Assembly: GCA_030765065.1 (NCBI GenBank)
Contig: CM060985.1
Coordinates: 173,188,096 to 173,252,095, forward strand
DNA: 64,000 bases
Direction: 5' to 3'
From: Deroplatys truncata
Taxonomy: Eukaryota; Arthropoda; Insecta; Mantodea; Mantidae
Part shown: positions 11,994 to 22,940 of the stretch, piece by piece
Position numbering within the stretch: position 1 is the first letter of the stretch
How the letters are laid out: every line of letters begins with the position of its first letter
The notes under the pieces: model-generated
What the model was told of the DNA's origin: nothing
The model's input: the letters and a program-made list of their open reading frames with translations, nothing else
Databases searched by the model: none
Made by a program: the position numbers and the translations under genes

Positions 11994-12665
11994 ATCTGAT
12001 GTGTTACACTCACATGACTTTCTCTACTCTTGTACAAACTATTTTTACAAACGCTTATTCTCCATATGCTTCATGTTAATCGAGATGTTAATCTTATTGC
12101 TAATTTTCTTGTAGATGCAAGGGGAATTGATAGTATTTAAGCGATAGTCAAATATCTTAAGAGCTGGTTGCTATGTGGAGTATTCCATTCTCTTTGCCTT
12201 ACCAGGAAAAAGAAAATGAATAACGAATTTCCATTTGAGAAAAAATTATAAGTATTGGAAAATTTAAGGAAATAACAAGCAAATTCTCAAAAATGGTTCA
12301 CTCCAAAAAAAGAATTATGACATAAATTGTGTATTTGAACGCGATCTACATTTTTTGTGTAGTAAAATTTTGTCTATCTCTTATGGTTTACCAGTTATGC
12401 AAAAATCGTTCACAATGAGACATTCCCAGGAAATTCGAGATACACATTTCATTTGTCATGAAAGTATCTTAAACATATGATATTTTAATCAAAATCGTTA
12501 GAGCCATTTTTGAGAAAATTAAAATTTTCGAAAAATGTTCCATGTAAAGGGTAATCTGGGGTGGGGGATTTTCTTGAAAACCTTCGTGTCGCATCTCTGG
12601 AAGATACTGAACCTAAATACCAAGTTTGGTGTTTATCCGGCTGTTCGTTTCTGAGTTATGCTGTT

Positions 12666-12719
<54 letters not shown>

Positions 12720-12861
12720 CAGACACGGACGTTTCCAAAAATGCTTTTTTGGATTCAGGGGGTCTCAAAACATATATTTCCGGTGAAATCTCGATATCGA
12801 ATTTTTGGGTGGAATACAATACTTCCCCTACTTACTATACGTGGTAGAGAAAGTAAAAATG
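11994..12861 (-). mobile_element. Family A copy 8, inverted, full length
   Basis: Runs from AAATCTGATGTGTTACACTC (complement of the right end) to GTGGTAGAGAAAGTAAAAAT (complement of the left end), about 865 bp. All internal blocks are present. The TG-rich site is occupied by a compound CA/TA microsatellite at 12,666-12,720. This is one of the best copies for defining family length. Confidence 0.92.
12666..12720. repeat. (CA)n(TA)n compound microsatellite in family A
   Basis: Ten or more CA units followed by about 15 TA units, directly beside the conserved block that reads GAACAGCATAACTCAGAAAC on the other strand. Confidence 0.95.
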
Positions 12862-12867
12862 TTATTC

Positions 12868-12945
12868 CCAAACAAGATTTGAACCCGGAACGTGTATAGA
12901 AGGCGCACACGCTACCAGATACCTATATCTCTTAATTAATGTACT
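12868..12945 (-). repeat. tRNA-like segment, possible SINE head
   Basis: On the minus strand the segment contains ATCTGGTAGCGTGTGCGCC (A-box-like) and, about 25 bp on, CGGGTTCAAATCTTG (B-box-like). The spacing fits a tRNA gene, but the flanks do not pair into an acceptor stem, so a functional tRNA is unlikely. It is probably the head of another SINE family or a tRNA pseudogene. Confidence 0.45.
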
Positions 12946-13284
12946 TAATATTGCTGAAAATGTACTAATTGCACTAAATCCATTCATTACTCTCCTTATG
13001 TCTGCCTTGTTTTTGGAACTATGCTTCAGCTGACATGACTGTGATATGAACGTCGTGATTTTGTGCATTTGCGTCACGTCTTCGGGTCAGGATCTATAAG
13101 ACATCTGTCTCACAAAAATGCCTTAAAGCATTAAAAATTACAAAGTACATTTAAAGTAATTTTATCAGGATGTATTCATTGACGAAAATTGTGTGTGTCT
13201 ATTCGTTGGGAATGCTAACCTATACCGTTCCGCCATTTTAGCATTTCAGCACAAGTAAAGTTAGAAATAATCGAAGAAAACCGG
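12946..13284. other. No gene recognised
   Basis: Spacer between the tRNA-like segment and the 3' end of a non-LTR retrotransposon. It may include that element's 3' untranslated region, which I cannot delimit. Confidence 0.4.
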
Positions 13285-13302
13285 CCGTTCATGGCCGGTC
13301 AG
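13285..13302. other. GC-rich inverted repeat downstream of retrotransposon ORF
   Basis: CCGGCCGTTCATGGCCGG can form a hairpin with a 6-8 bp stem. It lies about 25 bp beyond the stop codon of the RNase H reading frame, in the position of a 3' untranslated region. Function unknown. Confidence 0.5.
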
Positions 13303-13326
13303 ATTTAACCGCGGTAAAATCCTCGA

Positions 13327-14100
13327 TCAACTTTTACCGGCGTCGATGCACCGTTCACCGCGGCAAAGTCCGTGTTTTACCACGGTAAAATCTTGATCGA
13401 GAATGTTGCACACGGCCACAAGTGTCTTTCTTGCCAGGAATGAGCAGTCAAACAGGATGTGCGAGGCAGTTTCCTCATCCTTTTTGCTCATAGTACAGAT
13501 TGGTTCATCCTTGTGGAGACCTACTTTACGTAGAAGTTTCCTGAAGTGACCATATTCAGAAATTAATGCAACTACTTTGCTTATTCCTGTTCTATCTAAT
13601 CTCGGGAGAGGTCAGGAAAGTGTGTTGCATAGATCTAAGATCAGTTTCCTTGCTTGTCTTTGTCCAGGATAGGTTTGCCACCCGAGTTGACGTGCTTCCC
13701 TAATCCACGCTATTACAGAGGTTTTGGCAGAACGTGTAGTGCGTCCAACCATAAGTTCGGGGCCAACATAGGGTGTCTCAGTACCTGTTTTAGCCAGCAG
13801 ATCAGCTGTTTCATTTCCATAGATGCCATGATGTCCCGGCACCCACCGCATTTCAAGCCTGTTACAAAATGATAGGGCATTTAAGCATTCCCAAACCAGT
13901 TTAGATTTTACCTAGTTTGGAGAGAGTGCCTTTAAAGCACCTTGACTGTCTGCAAGGATGAGAATTCGTTTGCCATGGTAACCTCTTTCAAGACCTCTTA
14001 GAGCACAGCTCAGGATAGCTCTAATCTGATCTAGTTGTTAAACTATCATAGTAATGTGGCCACCTTCACGACATCTGTGAGTGAGGCCGAGAACTTTTAA
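13327..14100 (-). pseudogene. Non-LTR retrotransposon ORF2 3' end (RNase H + C-terminal Cys/His)
   Basis: On the minus strand one continuous frame with three in-frame stops gives an RNase H domain: ILILADSQGALKAL (central Asp) and RWVPGHHGIYGNETADLLAK (the H...GNE.AD block). A C-terminal segment follows with GHFRKLLRKVGL and the Cys/His motif CTMSKKDEETASHILFDC. Such proteins are the polymerase of insect LINEs that carry a C-terminal RNase H; the domain removes RNA from the RNA-DNA hybrid during reverse transcription. The reverse transcriptase and endonuclease regions are absent, so this is a 5'-truncated insertion. No frameshift is needed over about 770 bp, which suggests moderate age. Confidence 0.9.
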
Positions 14101-14512
14101 ATCATACGACTCGAGACCCTAATGGCACAGTTGGCGTTATTGGCAGACCCACACGGTCTATAAAATCGATACCATAACAGAAAGTGCCTCCATTCATCAA
14201 AGGCAAAATTAGTTAACGTATTTAATTGACTTGACCTTCTCGATGAAGCGCGACGTAAAAGGTCATATGGCAGGGGTCGCAGCGTAACCATGGTTACCGA
14301 CGTGGGCTGTGGAGAAAGAGGGTTGGAGGTGCTGTATTGAGCCCACATTCAAATTCAATTTGTACACCCTTGGGAAAAATGGTAGTTTCGATTCGTTATA
14401 TTTTAATTAGTGGGTATTAATCAACGAGTGTGTAATTATGTATTAACTTTTGAACACTCCTTAATTACGAGTGTTGTAAAAAAGAAGTCTTACGTGTTGC
14501 TTTCACTTAACT
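14101..14512. other. No gene recognised
   Basis: No readable continuation of the retrotransposon frame and no other recognised element. Confidence 0.4.
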
Positions 14513-14722
14513 CTCACCACTCACTCCTCTACCAACTATTCTTATAGCAGTTTATTGTTTGATTTACTTTTTGTTAATCCAGATAAACTTTCAATTTAAA
14601 TATACGCATTTCGTTGTAAGCTACACTAGCTAAAGCGATAGTCAGATTTCTATAGAGCGTGACGCTATAAGATGGCTTTGAAATCCCATGTTCTTTGCAT
14701 TACCACGACAAGGTAAAGGGGG
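14513..14722 (-). mobile_element. Family A right-end fragment, inverted
   Basis: About 210 bp with ACTATTCTTATAGCAGTTT, GTTAATCCAGATAAAC and AAAGCGATAGTCAGATTTC, the complement of the right third of family A. It ends in a G/A-rich run where the next inverted copy begins. Confidence 0.7.
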
Positions 14723-15494
14723 GGAAAACGTGATACATTCACAATACTTTCTCTAACCCCTATCGTTTATTATTGAGCATACAAACTATTCTTACTAAAG
14801 CTTATTTTTCTATCTACTGCGTTTTAATCCAAATAAACTTTTACAGAAATAGCTACATTACACATTTCGTTATAGAGAACAGCGATAGTCAAATGTTTAA
14901 CAACTGGACGCCATATGCTGGCCTTAAAATTCCATACTGTTTCCATGACATCGCGAGAAACAACTGAATGTTGAAAGGGCATAAGAAATGAACCGTTCGA
15001 AACATTAATAATGGATATTTCAAAAATGACTTATGCAGCAAAAAACTTATTGGAAAATAAATTGTTTTTTTAAAGAGATTTACGTTTTTTGCATAGTCCG
15101 TTTTCCTATGAAAATGACTTCAGAGGCTATTCCCAAAAATTTAAGATAAACATTTTATTTGCCATGTAAATAGACTTAATTAAAGCCATATTAGCAAATA
15201 AAATTTTTTGAAAAATGTTGCATGTAAAGGGTAGTTCGGGATTTTCTTGAAAATATTCATGTCAAATCACTGCAAGATACTGAACTTAAATACAAAGTTT
15301 GGTACTTATTCAACTTTTTGTTTTTTGAGTTATGTTGTTCACAGATAAACATACAAACACACGGACATGTGTCCAAAAATGCTTTATTTGTATTCAGGGC
15401 GCCTCAAAACGTATATTTCCGGTGAAATCTCGGTATCAAAATTTTGGGTGAAACACAATATTTTTCTACCTACTATCGTGGTAGAGAAAGTAAA
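14723..15494 (-). mobile_element. Family A copy 9, inverted
   Basis: From GTGATACATTCACAATACTT to CTATCGTGGTAGAGAAAGTA, with all main blocks (GCGATAGTCAAATGTTTAAC, CGCGAGAAACAACTGAATG, TTTTGGGTGAAACACAA). The TG-site is short and interrupted here (ATAAACATACAAACACACGG). Confidence 0.85.
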
Positions 15495-15981
15495 AAGCGA
15501 AGAGACCTACCACTAGAAAAGAGTATAAAGTATTTGAAAATTCAAATCAGTAACAAAGAATATCTCGTGAATGGTTAACGCTACCAAAAAGGTGTATTTG
15601 ACATAAACTGCGTGTTTTTAACCAGATCTATAATTGTTTGTGTAGCAAGATTTTGTGTATCTTTTACGGTTTACCAGTTATACAATAGTGATTCAGAATG
15701 AAGAGGTCTTTACATGATATTTTCAGAAAATTCAAGATATGTATAGATACATTTTATTTGTCATGAAAACATCTTAAGGTTGTATTTTAAAGAAAATCTT
15801 TAGAGCCATTTTGGACTGCATCACAGATAACAAGCACATTTCCTGTAAAGGATAGTTTGCAGTGGGGGAATTTTGTTGAAAAACTTCGTGTAAAGTCTGG
15901 GATAATGTTAAACCTAAATACATACTAAGATTGATATTTATGGGACACTTCTTTTTGGGTTATACTGCACGCGCGCGCGCG

Positions 15982-16038
<57 letters not shown>

Positions 16039-16148
16039 CGAACCTTTTTCTAACAGTGTTTTTATTGGATTCAGGGAATCACAAAGTGTGAAATCTGGAT
16101 ATCGAACTTTTGGGTGGAATGCAATTCTTCCTCTACTTATTATAGGTA
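15495..16148 (-). mobile_element. Family A copy 10, inverted, partial, with long (CA)n
   Basis: Adjoins copy 9 in the same orientation. It lacks the outermost right part and runs from TAAAGTATTTGAAAATTC to CTCTACTTATTATAGGTAAG. A GC then CA microsatellite occupies the usual internal site. Confidence 0.8.
15969..16035. repeat. (GC)n(CA)n microsatellite in family A
   Basis: About seven GC units followed by about 26 CA units at the same internal family A position as the tracts near 5.9 and 12.7 kb. Confidence 0.95.
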
Positions 16149-16402
16149 AGCAGTGGCAGCTGAAACGTGAATGCAGTCGTAGTGCCAGGAACACCTCCCC
16201 GAAATTGCTATATGATGTAATACGTATACTATCACCGACTCGTAATTTAACAACTTCAGAAGATTTACTGCTTGTTAGAAAGTATCACATAAATGTTCAC
16301 TCTCTACAAACAAGAGTAACGGTACACCTCCAGTGACAGAGCTCAATTCTGGTCTTGTAAGTCAAACCTGCAGTTCAATTTGTAATCTGCTGTCTTCAAA
16401 TA

Positions 16403-17248
16403 ACGGGTATACTTCCAGTAGTTACTGACCTAACAAAGAAAGTAAACATTTTGGGGAAAAAAAACATCTTTATTTCTCTACATGGTCTCCTTTCAGCTCG
16501 ATACACTTTTCCCAGCGATGTTCAATAGCTTCGATACCCTGTTTATAGTGAGAACCGTCGAGTTCTGCAAAATAGCCATCAACTGCAGACTCCATCCCTT
16601 CATTGTTGGCAAACCTTTTACCACCAAGCCATTTCTTCAACTTTGGAAACAGAAAATAATCAGAGGGGGCTAAGGCTGGCGAATAGGGTGCATGAGGAAG
16701 CAATTCGAGCTTTAACTCATTGATTTTGGCCATGACGATAATGGATGTGTGAACTGGTGCATTGTCTTGATGAAACAGAATTTTCTTTTCCACTAAATGC
16801 GGCCGTTTTTTGCTTGATTTCACCATTAAAACACCATTCATTTCGCATAATACTCGCCATAGATTGCTTTTCCTTTTTGAAGATAATCAATGAAAATTAT
16901 CCCACGTGCATCCCCCCCCAAGAAAACTGACGCCATGAGCTTACCATTTTACTGTTGTAAACGAAGGAGCAGATTCCCCAGAGTAGAATCTAGCTCAACT
17001 TTAATATTAGTTGGACTAAGACCTTTCAAATGAAAGTATTGTATCACATAGCGATGGCCAGTTTTATTCATGTTTACACATTCACTGAGAGAGTTCACTA
17101 TTGATGGCTGCCAAACAATTACTAAACAACGTAGCATCGTCAAACTTCAGAGTTAAGCTTTATAAGGTTGGTACTTTTTACCAGTCATTTGTTTGAAACA
17201 ACAACCGCTATCTATACATCAGGTCGGGCACTTCTGGGACTGGCCTCG
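16403..17248 (-). mobile_element. Mariner family M1, internally deleted copy
   Basis: The right terminal repeat is well kept (AGGTCGGGCACTTCTGGGAC then TGGCCTCG, followed by TA at 17,249-17,250). The left one is eroded but recognisable up to GACCTAACAAAGAAA. The element is about 846 bp against about 1,250 bp for its relatives, because some 400 bp of transposase coding sequence are missing near 16,935. Confidence 0.88.
16470..17071 (-). pseudogene. Mariner transposase with central deletion
   Basis: The N-terminus starts MNKTGHRYVIQYFHLKGLSP and stops after the first helices. The frame resumes with IIFIDYLQKGK and then reads KILFHQDNAPVHTS, followed by 34 residues to the third catalytic Asp in ALAPSDYFLFPKLKKWL. 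It ends LKGDHVEK and a stop at 16,470. The helix-turn-helix linker and the first catalytic Asp block are deleted. The DD34D spacing of mariner can be counted directly in this copy. Confidence 0.9.
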
Positions 17249-17379
17249 TATTTCAGGGGAAGTTTTTTTATATAAATCATTCAGATTTTATTGATTTATG
17301 TTTTCGGAATTTCCTCAAACATATATCCCTTGTGGCATTTAGAGAAGTGCCGTTTGAAAGTGAAACGCCTTCTAAGGGG

Positions 17380-18400
17380 TTTGCAACATACGTACAGTGT
17401 GAGTTAATGATACAACCAGTATATATTATTTAAGCTCGCATATCTTCAAGGTTATATTGCGACCACATTTGAAGTAGGTTGTTGCTTCACGTATGGAAAG
17501 CCAATTTGAAGAAGGAATTGTATTGTAGTTCAACTGTTGGGGAGCCGAACTTGAAGTAGTTGCAACCGCACGTATGGTACCCGGTAGCCTTCGTCCCAAA
17601 TTTAAAAATGTTAACTTTGAAATTTGACTGTTTCTTTAAATATTATATATTTATGTTTGCCTCGGCTGCGTCAGTATTATTGTTAGAGACATGGATTTCT
17701 TTGCAGGGAGTATTGCGGCTAAGAATGTAGGCTTACACAGATTTTAATTTTTACTTCACTGCATTTATTAATCCTTGATACAATTTAAATAACACTTCAC
17801 TGATATAGGGAGAGCTGTGAGATTTTTTTTATTAATTACTTGCACTTTTTAACACGTAAACTATTTTTGTCTCACACTGAATACGTATTAAATTTCTCGA
17901 GGACGCATCTCGCGTCCGGTTAGGAATACTGCCTACAACCAACTGACTTCTGAGTTTGTAAATTTTGCTATATTGCAGTTTCTGATTGGCGAATCCTACT
18001 CCAATAGAATACCTTCACTTAACTAAAGCTTTTTCTGGTTGTTGATTGGCTATTTTTAAACTGTCTCAAAATTTACATTATTGTTGCTCCAATAATGACT
18101 AGTAGCATTATTAAACTCTTACTCATTGTTGTCTCAAGGTTACCGCATTGTTTCCTCATTGTTAGCAACTTTTAACCTATTGTTCTCACAGCTCTTACAT
18201 TATTGAATTACGTAATACATTTAGAATAACATTATTGCATGTATACAATAATATAAAAATATACAATGATTGTAATATACACTTTTTATACATTGTTACA
18301 CACATATTGCTTTAAGGCGGGCTGTTATTGAATTTATATATTATATAATTAGACTGAAATCATTTAAGTGTTAAAAATACTGCCTCAAATTAAACACACA
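17380..18400 (-). repeat. CCAAT-box-rich repeat, copy 1, inverted
   Basis: Reverse-strand copy of a ~1 kb repeat also found near 23.0-24.1 and 32.4-33.3 kb. The sharp end is TTGAGGCAGTATTTTTAAC (complement at 18,378-18,397). Shared blocks include the complement of AGCCCGCCTTAAAGCAATAT, two CCAAT-type boxes (CTGATTGGCGAATCC, TTGATTGGCTATTTTT) and GCCTCGGCTGCGTCAGTATT. The motif GAGCTGTGAG at 17,813 is matched by CTCACAGCTC at 18,186, about 385 bp apart. No protein is encoded. It could be a solo LTR-like or other non-autonomous element. Confidence 0.75.
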
Positions 18401-18489
18401 AGTTACAATACAGAGAAACAAACAGTACTTCATCTTAACATTTTAGAGTACATTGGTTGAGGGTGTTGACATTAGACACAATTGATACA

Positions 18490-18969
18490 TATAACAATTA
18501 GAAATTGGGAGTCACAATAAATGGTATACAGAAATGTTTGTTAGGTAGTTCTTCACTGCAGAAATATACTGTTTTTCATTTAGTGCTGTGGATACGTCAT
18601 TTGGTATGCAATTTTTCTTTCTAGCTGAATTATATTGTGGAGTATGTGTTTCACTGCTAGAGGACATTTACACGCAGAAGGTTCCTCTCTTAAAAATATG
18701 TAGCATTGTGATAATTTTAACCTGATGTCTTTTTTCTAATGAGATTGTGGTGTGAAGCTGACAAGGGAAGTTCTCGGTCCAGTTATTGATACATTGTTCT
18801 TTTATTCTCTTGTTAATGATTGGAAAAAGATCTTGATGGGGCACTGGAATTTGGCTACTGTTTCATATGTACTACTTTTCTTGGCTGCACGGTCGGCTTT
18901 TTCATTACCCCCTATTCCACAATGTGAGGGAACCCAGGTAATAATTATTTCTTTTCCATTTGCTTGAAG
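18490..18969 (-). pseudogene. Non-LTR retrotransposon RNase H C-terminal half
   Basis: Minus strand: IIITWVPSHCGIGGNEKADR is the C-terminal active-site block of RNase H from an insect LINE. It is followed, with stops, by a degraded Cys/His tail (SACKCPLAVKHIL). The matching N-terminal half lies at 19,231-19,580, separated by a short inserted retroposon. Catalytic His and Asp positions of this half are present. Confidence 0.8.
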
Positions 18970-19230
18970 AGATGATGATTTGTGTTTAAGGGCGCTCAAC
19001 TGCTAGGTCATTAGCGCCCTTGTTAAAAGGATCATGCAAAGGTCAGAGATAAATATCGATATAAAAATCACAGCACACGTCAGAAATATATATGAATATG
19101 TAAAACTAAACCGAGAAATATAAAACACCTGCTATTATCACGACTAAATCCGCATTTGGAAATTTACGTTTGGCACAAAATTAGAAGTCTATCAAGCGCT
19201 TGCTTATCATCCGCTAAGACCTCTGCAAGA
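18970..19230 (-). mobile_element. Short retroposon 3' end with hairpin, inserted in RNase H
   Basis: A ~260 bp segment separates the two halves of an RNase H domain. At its 3' end (minus strand) it has the perfect inverted repeat GGGCGCT...AGCGCCC (18,990-19,019) followed by a short ATC repeat (18,971-18,979). This hairpin-plus-ATC-tail arrangement is what I know from the 3' ends of widespread insect LINE/SINE insertions. No coding part remains. The exact 5' boundary is uncertain. Confidence 0.65.
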
Positions 19231-19596
19231 CTATCCGGCAGTTGCAGAGTCCCGATGGTGTTCTAGAGAAATACACTCTAGTAATACGTGACGGACGACT
19301 GTGTGGTATAATGTTTGTATCAGTTTTTGTGTTGTCCAAGAATTTGTTATAGTCATTATCGAGCTCATGAAATCAGAGATGATGAATTTGTTGTCTTTAT
19401 TTTGTATATGTAATAGAGGCTGTTTAAGTGTGTGCAATTCACATGGAAATATAGATAGGGTTCCAGATAGTTTGAAGCATTTTATTTCCTTTTCTGTTGT
19501 AATGGCGTAGCCGCAACCTTCAGTGAATGTTGAGCCATCTAGAGCGCAAGTACACCCAGTAATGAAACCAAGCCAAACACCACGGTCCCTTTTCAA
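19231..19596 (-). pseudogene. Non-LTR retrotransposon RNase H N-terminal half
   Basis: Minus strand: CALDGSTFTEGCGYAITT carries the first RNase H Asp (usually T/Y-D-G-S) and KFIISDFMSSIMTI the middle Asp. The glutamate region is represented by FPCELHTLKQPLLHI. The rest of the domain continues at 18,490-18,969. No reverse transcriptase remains upstream. Confidence 0.8.
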
Positions 19597-20734
19597 ATCG
19601 GGCGCTGTCTGTAGAGTCTTTACTTCTCATCCAATCGTTTTCTGGACTGCTGGAAGTGCCGGCAGCATTATGGAAAGTATTAATTTTAAGTATAAATAAT
19701 GAAAAATGACATCACAAAGCACGATTTTATGCAAATATATACCTGCAAGAGACTAACACCTTACTTTTCACTTCCCAGTATAGCACACTTTGTCGTAGGT
19801 GTACGAAAAAAAGTTGATCGTATGATTCGAATGTGCTGCCAAGATAAGCCGCGACAGGTACTAACTGGCACGAATGTGGGCTATCCTCTTGCCCCTCCAA
19901 TCCCTGCTGCTAGAGTCGAAGAATAAAGCTTGGAGACTTACAGTTTACAGTGCTTCCTATAGCTTTTATGGCTTTCTACTGTTAGACAAGTCATTTCATT
20001 GCGCCTTTAAAAATAATATGCATGACCGCATTCTGGGTGGAATAATTTCAAATGCGTATTACTTCATTTTATTAAGGTAGTGCCAGGCACAGACGCACTA
20101 GTCTAATACAACATCCATTAATGTTTCATAGTCATTTGTGCAAAATATCAAGGATTTTCACCAGGTGTTAGGAATACCATGGGGTTATATGAGATTACAG
20201 TTATAAGGGATATTTCACCATGAAAATGTGCTACTTAACTTTACAATAAAGCCTTAAATGGCCATCTGTGCAACGACGGCTAACTCAGTCGGTTGCCAAT
20301 ATAAAGTCAACTCAGTGCGACCTCGAAAAAGACTTGTTTTGGTGAGCAAATTAATAAGTTGCCTACTGACGTAATTGCTATACCCATTGAGAGATGGAAA
20401 TGCAGAAAGAAAGCGGTCAAGAGCACCAAGCAGGGACCCCGAACTTGGTGAAGGAGCTCAAGACACTCGCCAGCGCCTACACTCACTGGTAACACACTTA
20501 GCTTTCTGCAAGAAAGTCTTGGTCCTACATTTCTTGCTGTAAATGTAGGCAGAAAGCATTCTTTACATCTTCATACTGGACCAGAAGCATTTAATGATGC
20601 AGCAAATCTTCTGCAAATTGCTATTTGGTCTTCCTTTATGGGATCCTTAAGCCCTCATCCACGTAACTTTGCTCCGTAACACTGTACGGTCACGTGCACT
20701 AGCTACCTGTAGTGGAATAGGTTGTTATGCAATT
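19597..20734. other. No gene recognised
   Basis: About 1.1 kb without a recognised gene or repeat. Open frames are all under 80 codons. Confidence 0.45.
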
Positions 20735-21408
20735 TAAGCTGTTCTTTCTCCACCACGTACATGGTAGGTAGAAAAGGTATTGCATTCCGCCTAAAACTTC
20801 GATCAAGATTCACCGGAAATGCATGTTTTGAGGCACCTTGAACCCAAAAAAACAATTTTAGTAAAAGGTTCGCGCGTGTGTCTGTGAACAGCATAACTCA
20901 AAAACGAAAAGTGTGATAATACCACACTTGGTATTTAGGTTCAAGCCTTCCAAAGATGCGACATGAAAGTGGCCTTCATTCGGAAGGGACTTTGTATAAT
21001 CTTGTATACTGGTAAACGTTAAGTGATAGACGAAAACGTACAACACAAAAAAGTGTAGGTCTCTTTAAAACACATTTACTTAAAATAAGTTTTTCTGTGG
21101 CATAAGCCGTTTCTGAGATATCCGTTATTAAAGTACGAATTGTTCAGTACGTGTTCTTTTAAACTCTCATCGATTTTCAGTTGTTTCTCGCAATGTCATG
21201 GAAACAGTATGGAATTTTAAGGCAGCATATAGCGTCCAGTTGTTAAACATTTGACTATCGCTGTTCTCTTTGTATCTATAACGAAATATGTAATGTAGTT
21301 GTTTCTGTAAAGATTTATCTGGATTAAAATGTGCTAGATGGAGAAATAAGCTTTAGTAAGAATAGTTTGTATGCAGGGTAGAGAAATCATGTGAATGTAT
21401 CACATTAG
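20735..21408 (+). mobile_element. Family A copy 11, internally deleted
   Basis: From TTTCTCCACCACGTACATGG to GGTAGAGAAATCATGTGAAT. About 180 bp are missing after GATGCGACATGAAAGTGG, where the sequence jumps to CCTTCATTCGGAAGGG. The right half is subtype 2. Confidence 0.85.
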
Positions 21409-22480
21409 AATTGCTATTCGCTTTAAAATTGGCACACCTAGTATCAGTAAATAAAGAAATGACTGTGCAAATAAATTAAATATGTTTAATTAGCGAAAAA
21501 AATGTAAATTTTCTAAAACTGCCCTGCGCATTCAAATTCGTCAGAAAAGTATGTTGGCGACATTTTCTACCACTCTAACACAGTGAAAATAAATGGAAGG
21601 ATTTCATTAAAGTGAATGTTATTAGTTATAGAGATTTTTTTTGAAGTTTTTCTTGTTTTTCAGCATCAGAGCTGAAATTTAAAGCTCAAAAATGTAAAAT
21701 TGAGAGAGAAAAAAAAACGTACAGAAAGGGTCAGTGGGGTTAAACGGCAGCACACAGATGATTTAAACGTGCATCTGTGTTTTAAAAATGCCGGATGTTT
21801 GTTCAAAATGATTCACAGGCTCTGTACCATATGTTAATGTATTCGAAGAGTAACTGTCAAATTCACATTTTCATAACAGCATGAATCAAGTATGTTGTGT
21901 AACATCTGTAATGAATGTAAATTCTTATCAACAAATAGATTGGAGGATTCTTCGATCTAAACCTGCCGCACGTGCATCTATCATGACAGTGTTTTTATCG
22001 CTTGAACTTGCGTTGCACAGAGCTTGTATATCGCCATTCACAGGTGTGCATTAGCCAATCAGGCGAAAGGGGAAGTAAATTGAGCGCGGAAGGATGCATG
22101 TCAGCAGGGCAAGGTTATAAGAAACAGAGAGCAGTACTGTACAGTATTGTGTTTTGTTTACATCTGACATGCCACAAACAGACTTCACAATCGGAGACTG
22201 TTACTTGTGTTGACACGTGTAGTCTTGTGGTTCCTGTCAGGAAGGTATTGTGTATAACTGGCAAACCCTAACATATTATAGAGCAACAGTTACTACACAG
22301 AAGACGTACTTTGCTTTCAAACACAATTTATTTCGATTACATTTTTTTGACTCGTTACCCATATACGAGATAACTGCGTTTAGTGATAGGACGATACCAC
22401 TGTTTCTTGAAACTCGATACCGATTTTTGAGCACGGTTCTTTTGTGTCATCTTAAAGTCCAAACTAAGGATGGAATTCAG
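21409..22480. other. No gene recognised
   Basis: About 1.1 kb without a recognisable element. The left end of the decayed mariner to the right may lie in the last 150 bp, but I could not find its terminal repeat. Confidence 0.4.
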
Positions 22481-22484
22481 AAAC

Positions 22485-22940
22485 TTATCCCCACAATCCT
22501 TCAACGTAGTCTCCATCTCTCCCCACACACAGTTGTAGACGGTGCAACCACTTGTCAAAAGCACCACGATAGACTGAGATACTGCCAACAGAGCTGAGCA
22601 AGGTCCTGCACTCTGTTCCAGCAATGCAAGATTTCACTCGAGGAAACAGCCACAAGTCACACAGTGCAAGGTCAGGACTGTAGGGTGGATGGTCAAGCAC
22701 TGGACTATAGCGGCTTCTAGTTTCCTCAAATTTGCCGTTGTTCCTGTGAGGAGACGCATTGTCATGCAAAAGCAACAATCTTGAAGTTCCTGTCTTTGGA
22801 TACCGCTACCTCAGCTCTTCAAATAAAGGATTGAAAACATAAGAGCCACAGTATTCTCCAACATTTGTCTCTCTTCTGGCATGCAGTCAACCACTAATGG
22901 TCCTTCATACTTGAACACGGTGAACATTTGTGTAATTGAT
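22485..22940 (-). pseudogene. Mariner transposase C-terminal part, interrupted gene
   Basis: Minus strand: LLLLHDNASPH carries the second catalytic Asp. Thirty-four residues later comes the third Asp block (HPPYSPDLALCDLWLFPRVK), then a C-terminus with CVGRDGDYVEGL and a stop. Upstream are FTVFKYEGPLVVDCMPEE and further degraded sequence up to about 22,940. The N-terminal part lies at 24,116-24,615, beyond a ~1.2 kb insertion. The lineage differs from family M1. Confidence 0.85.
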
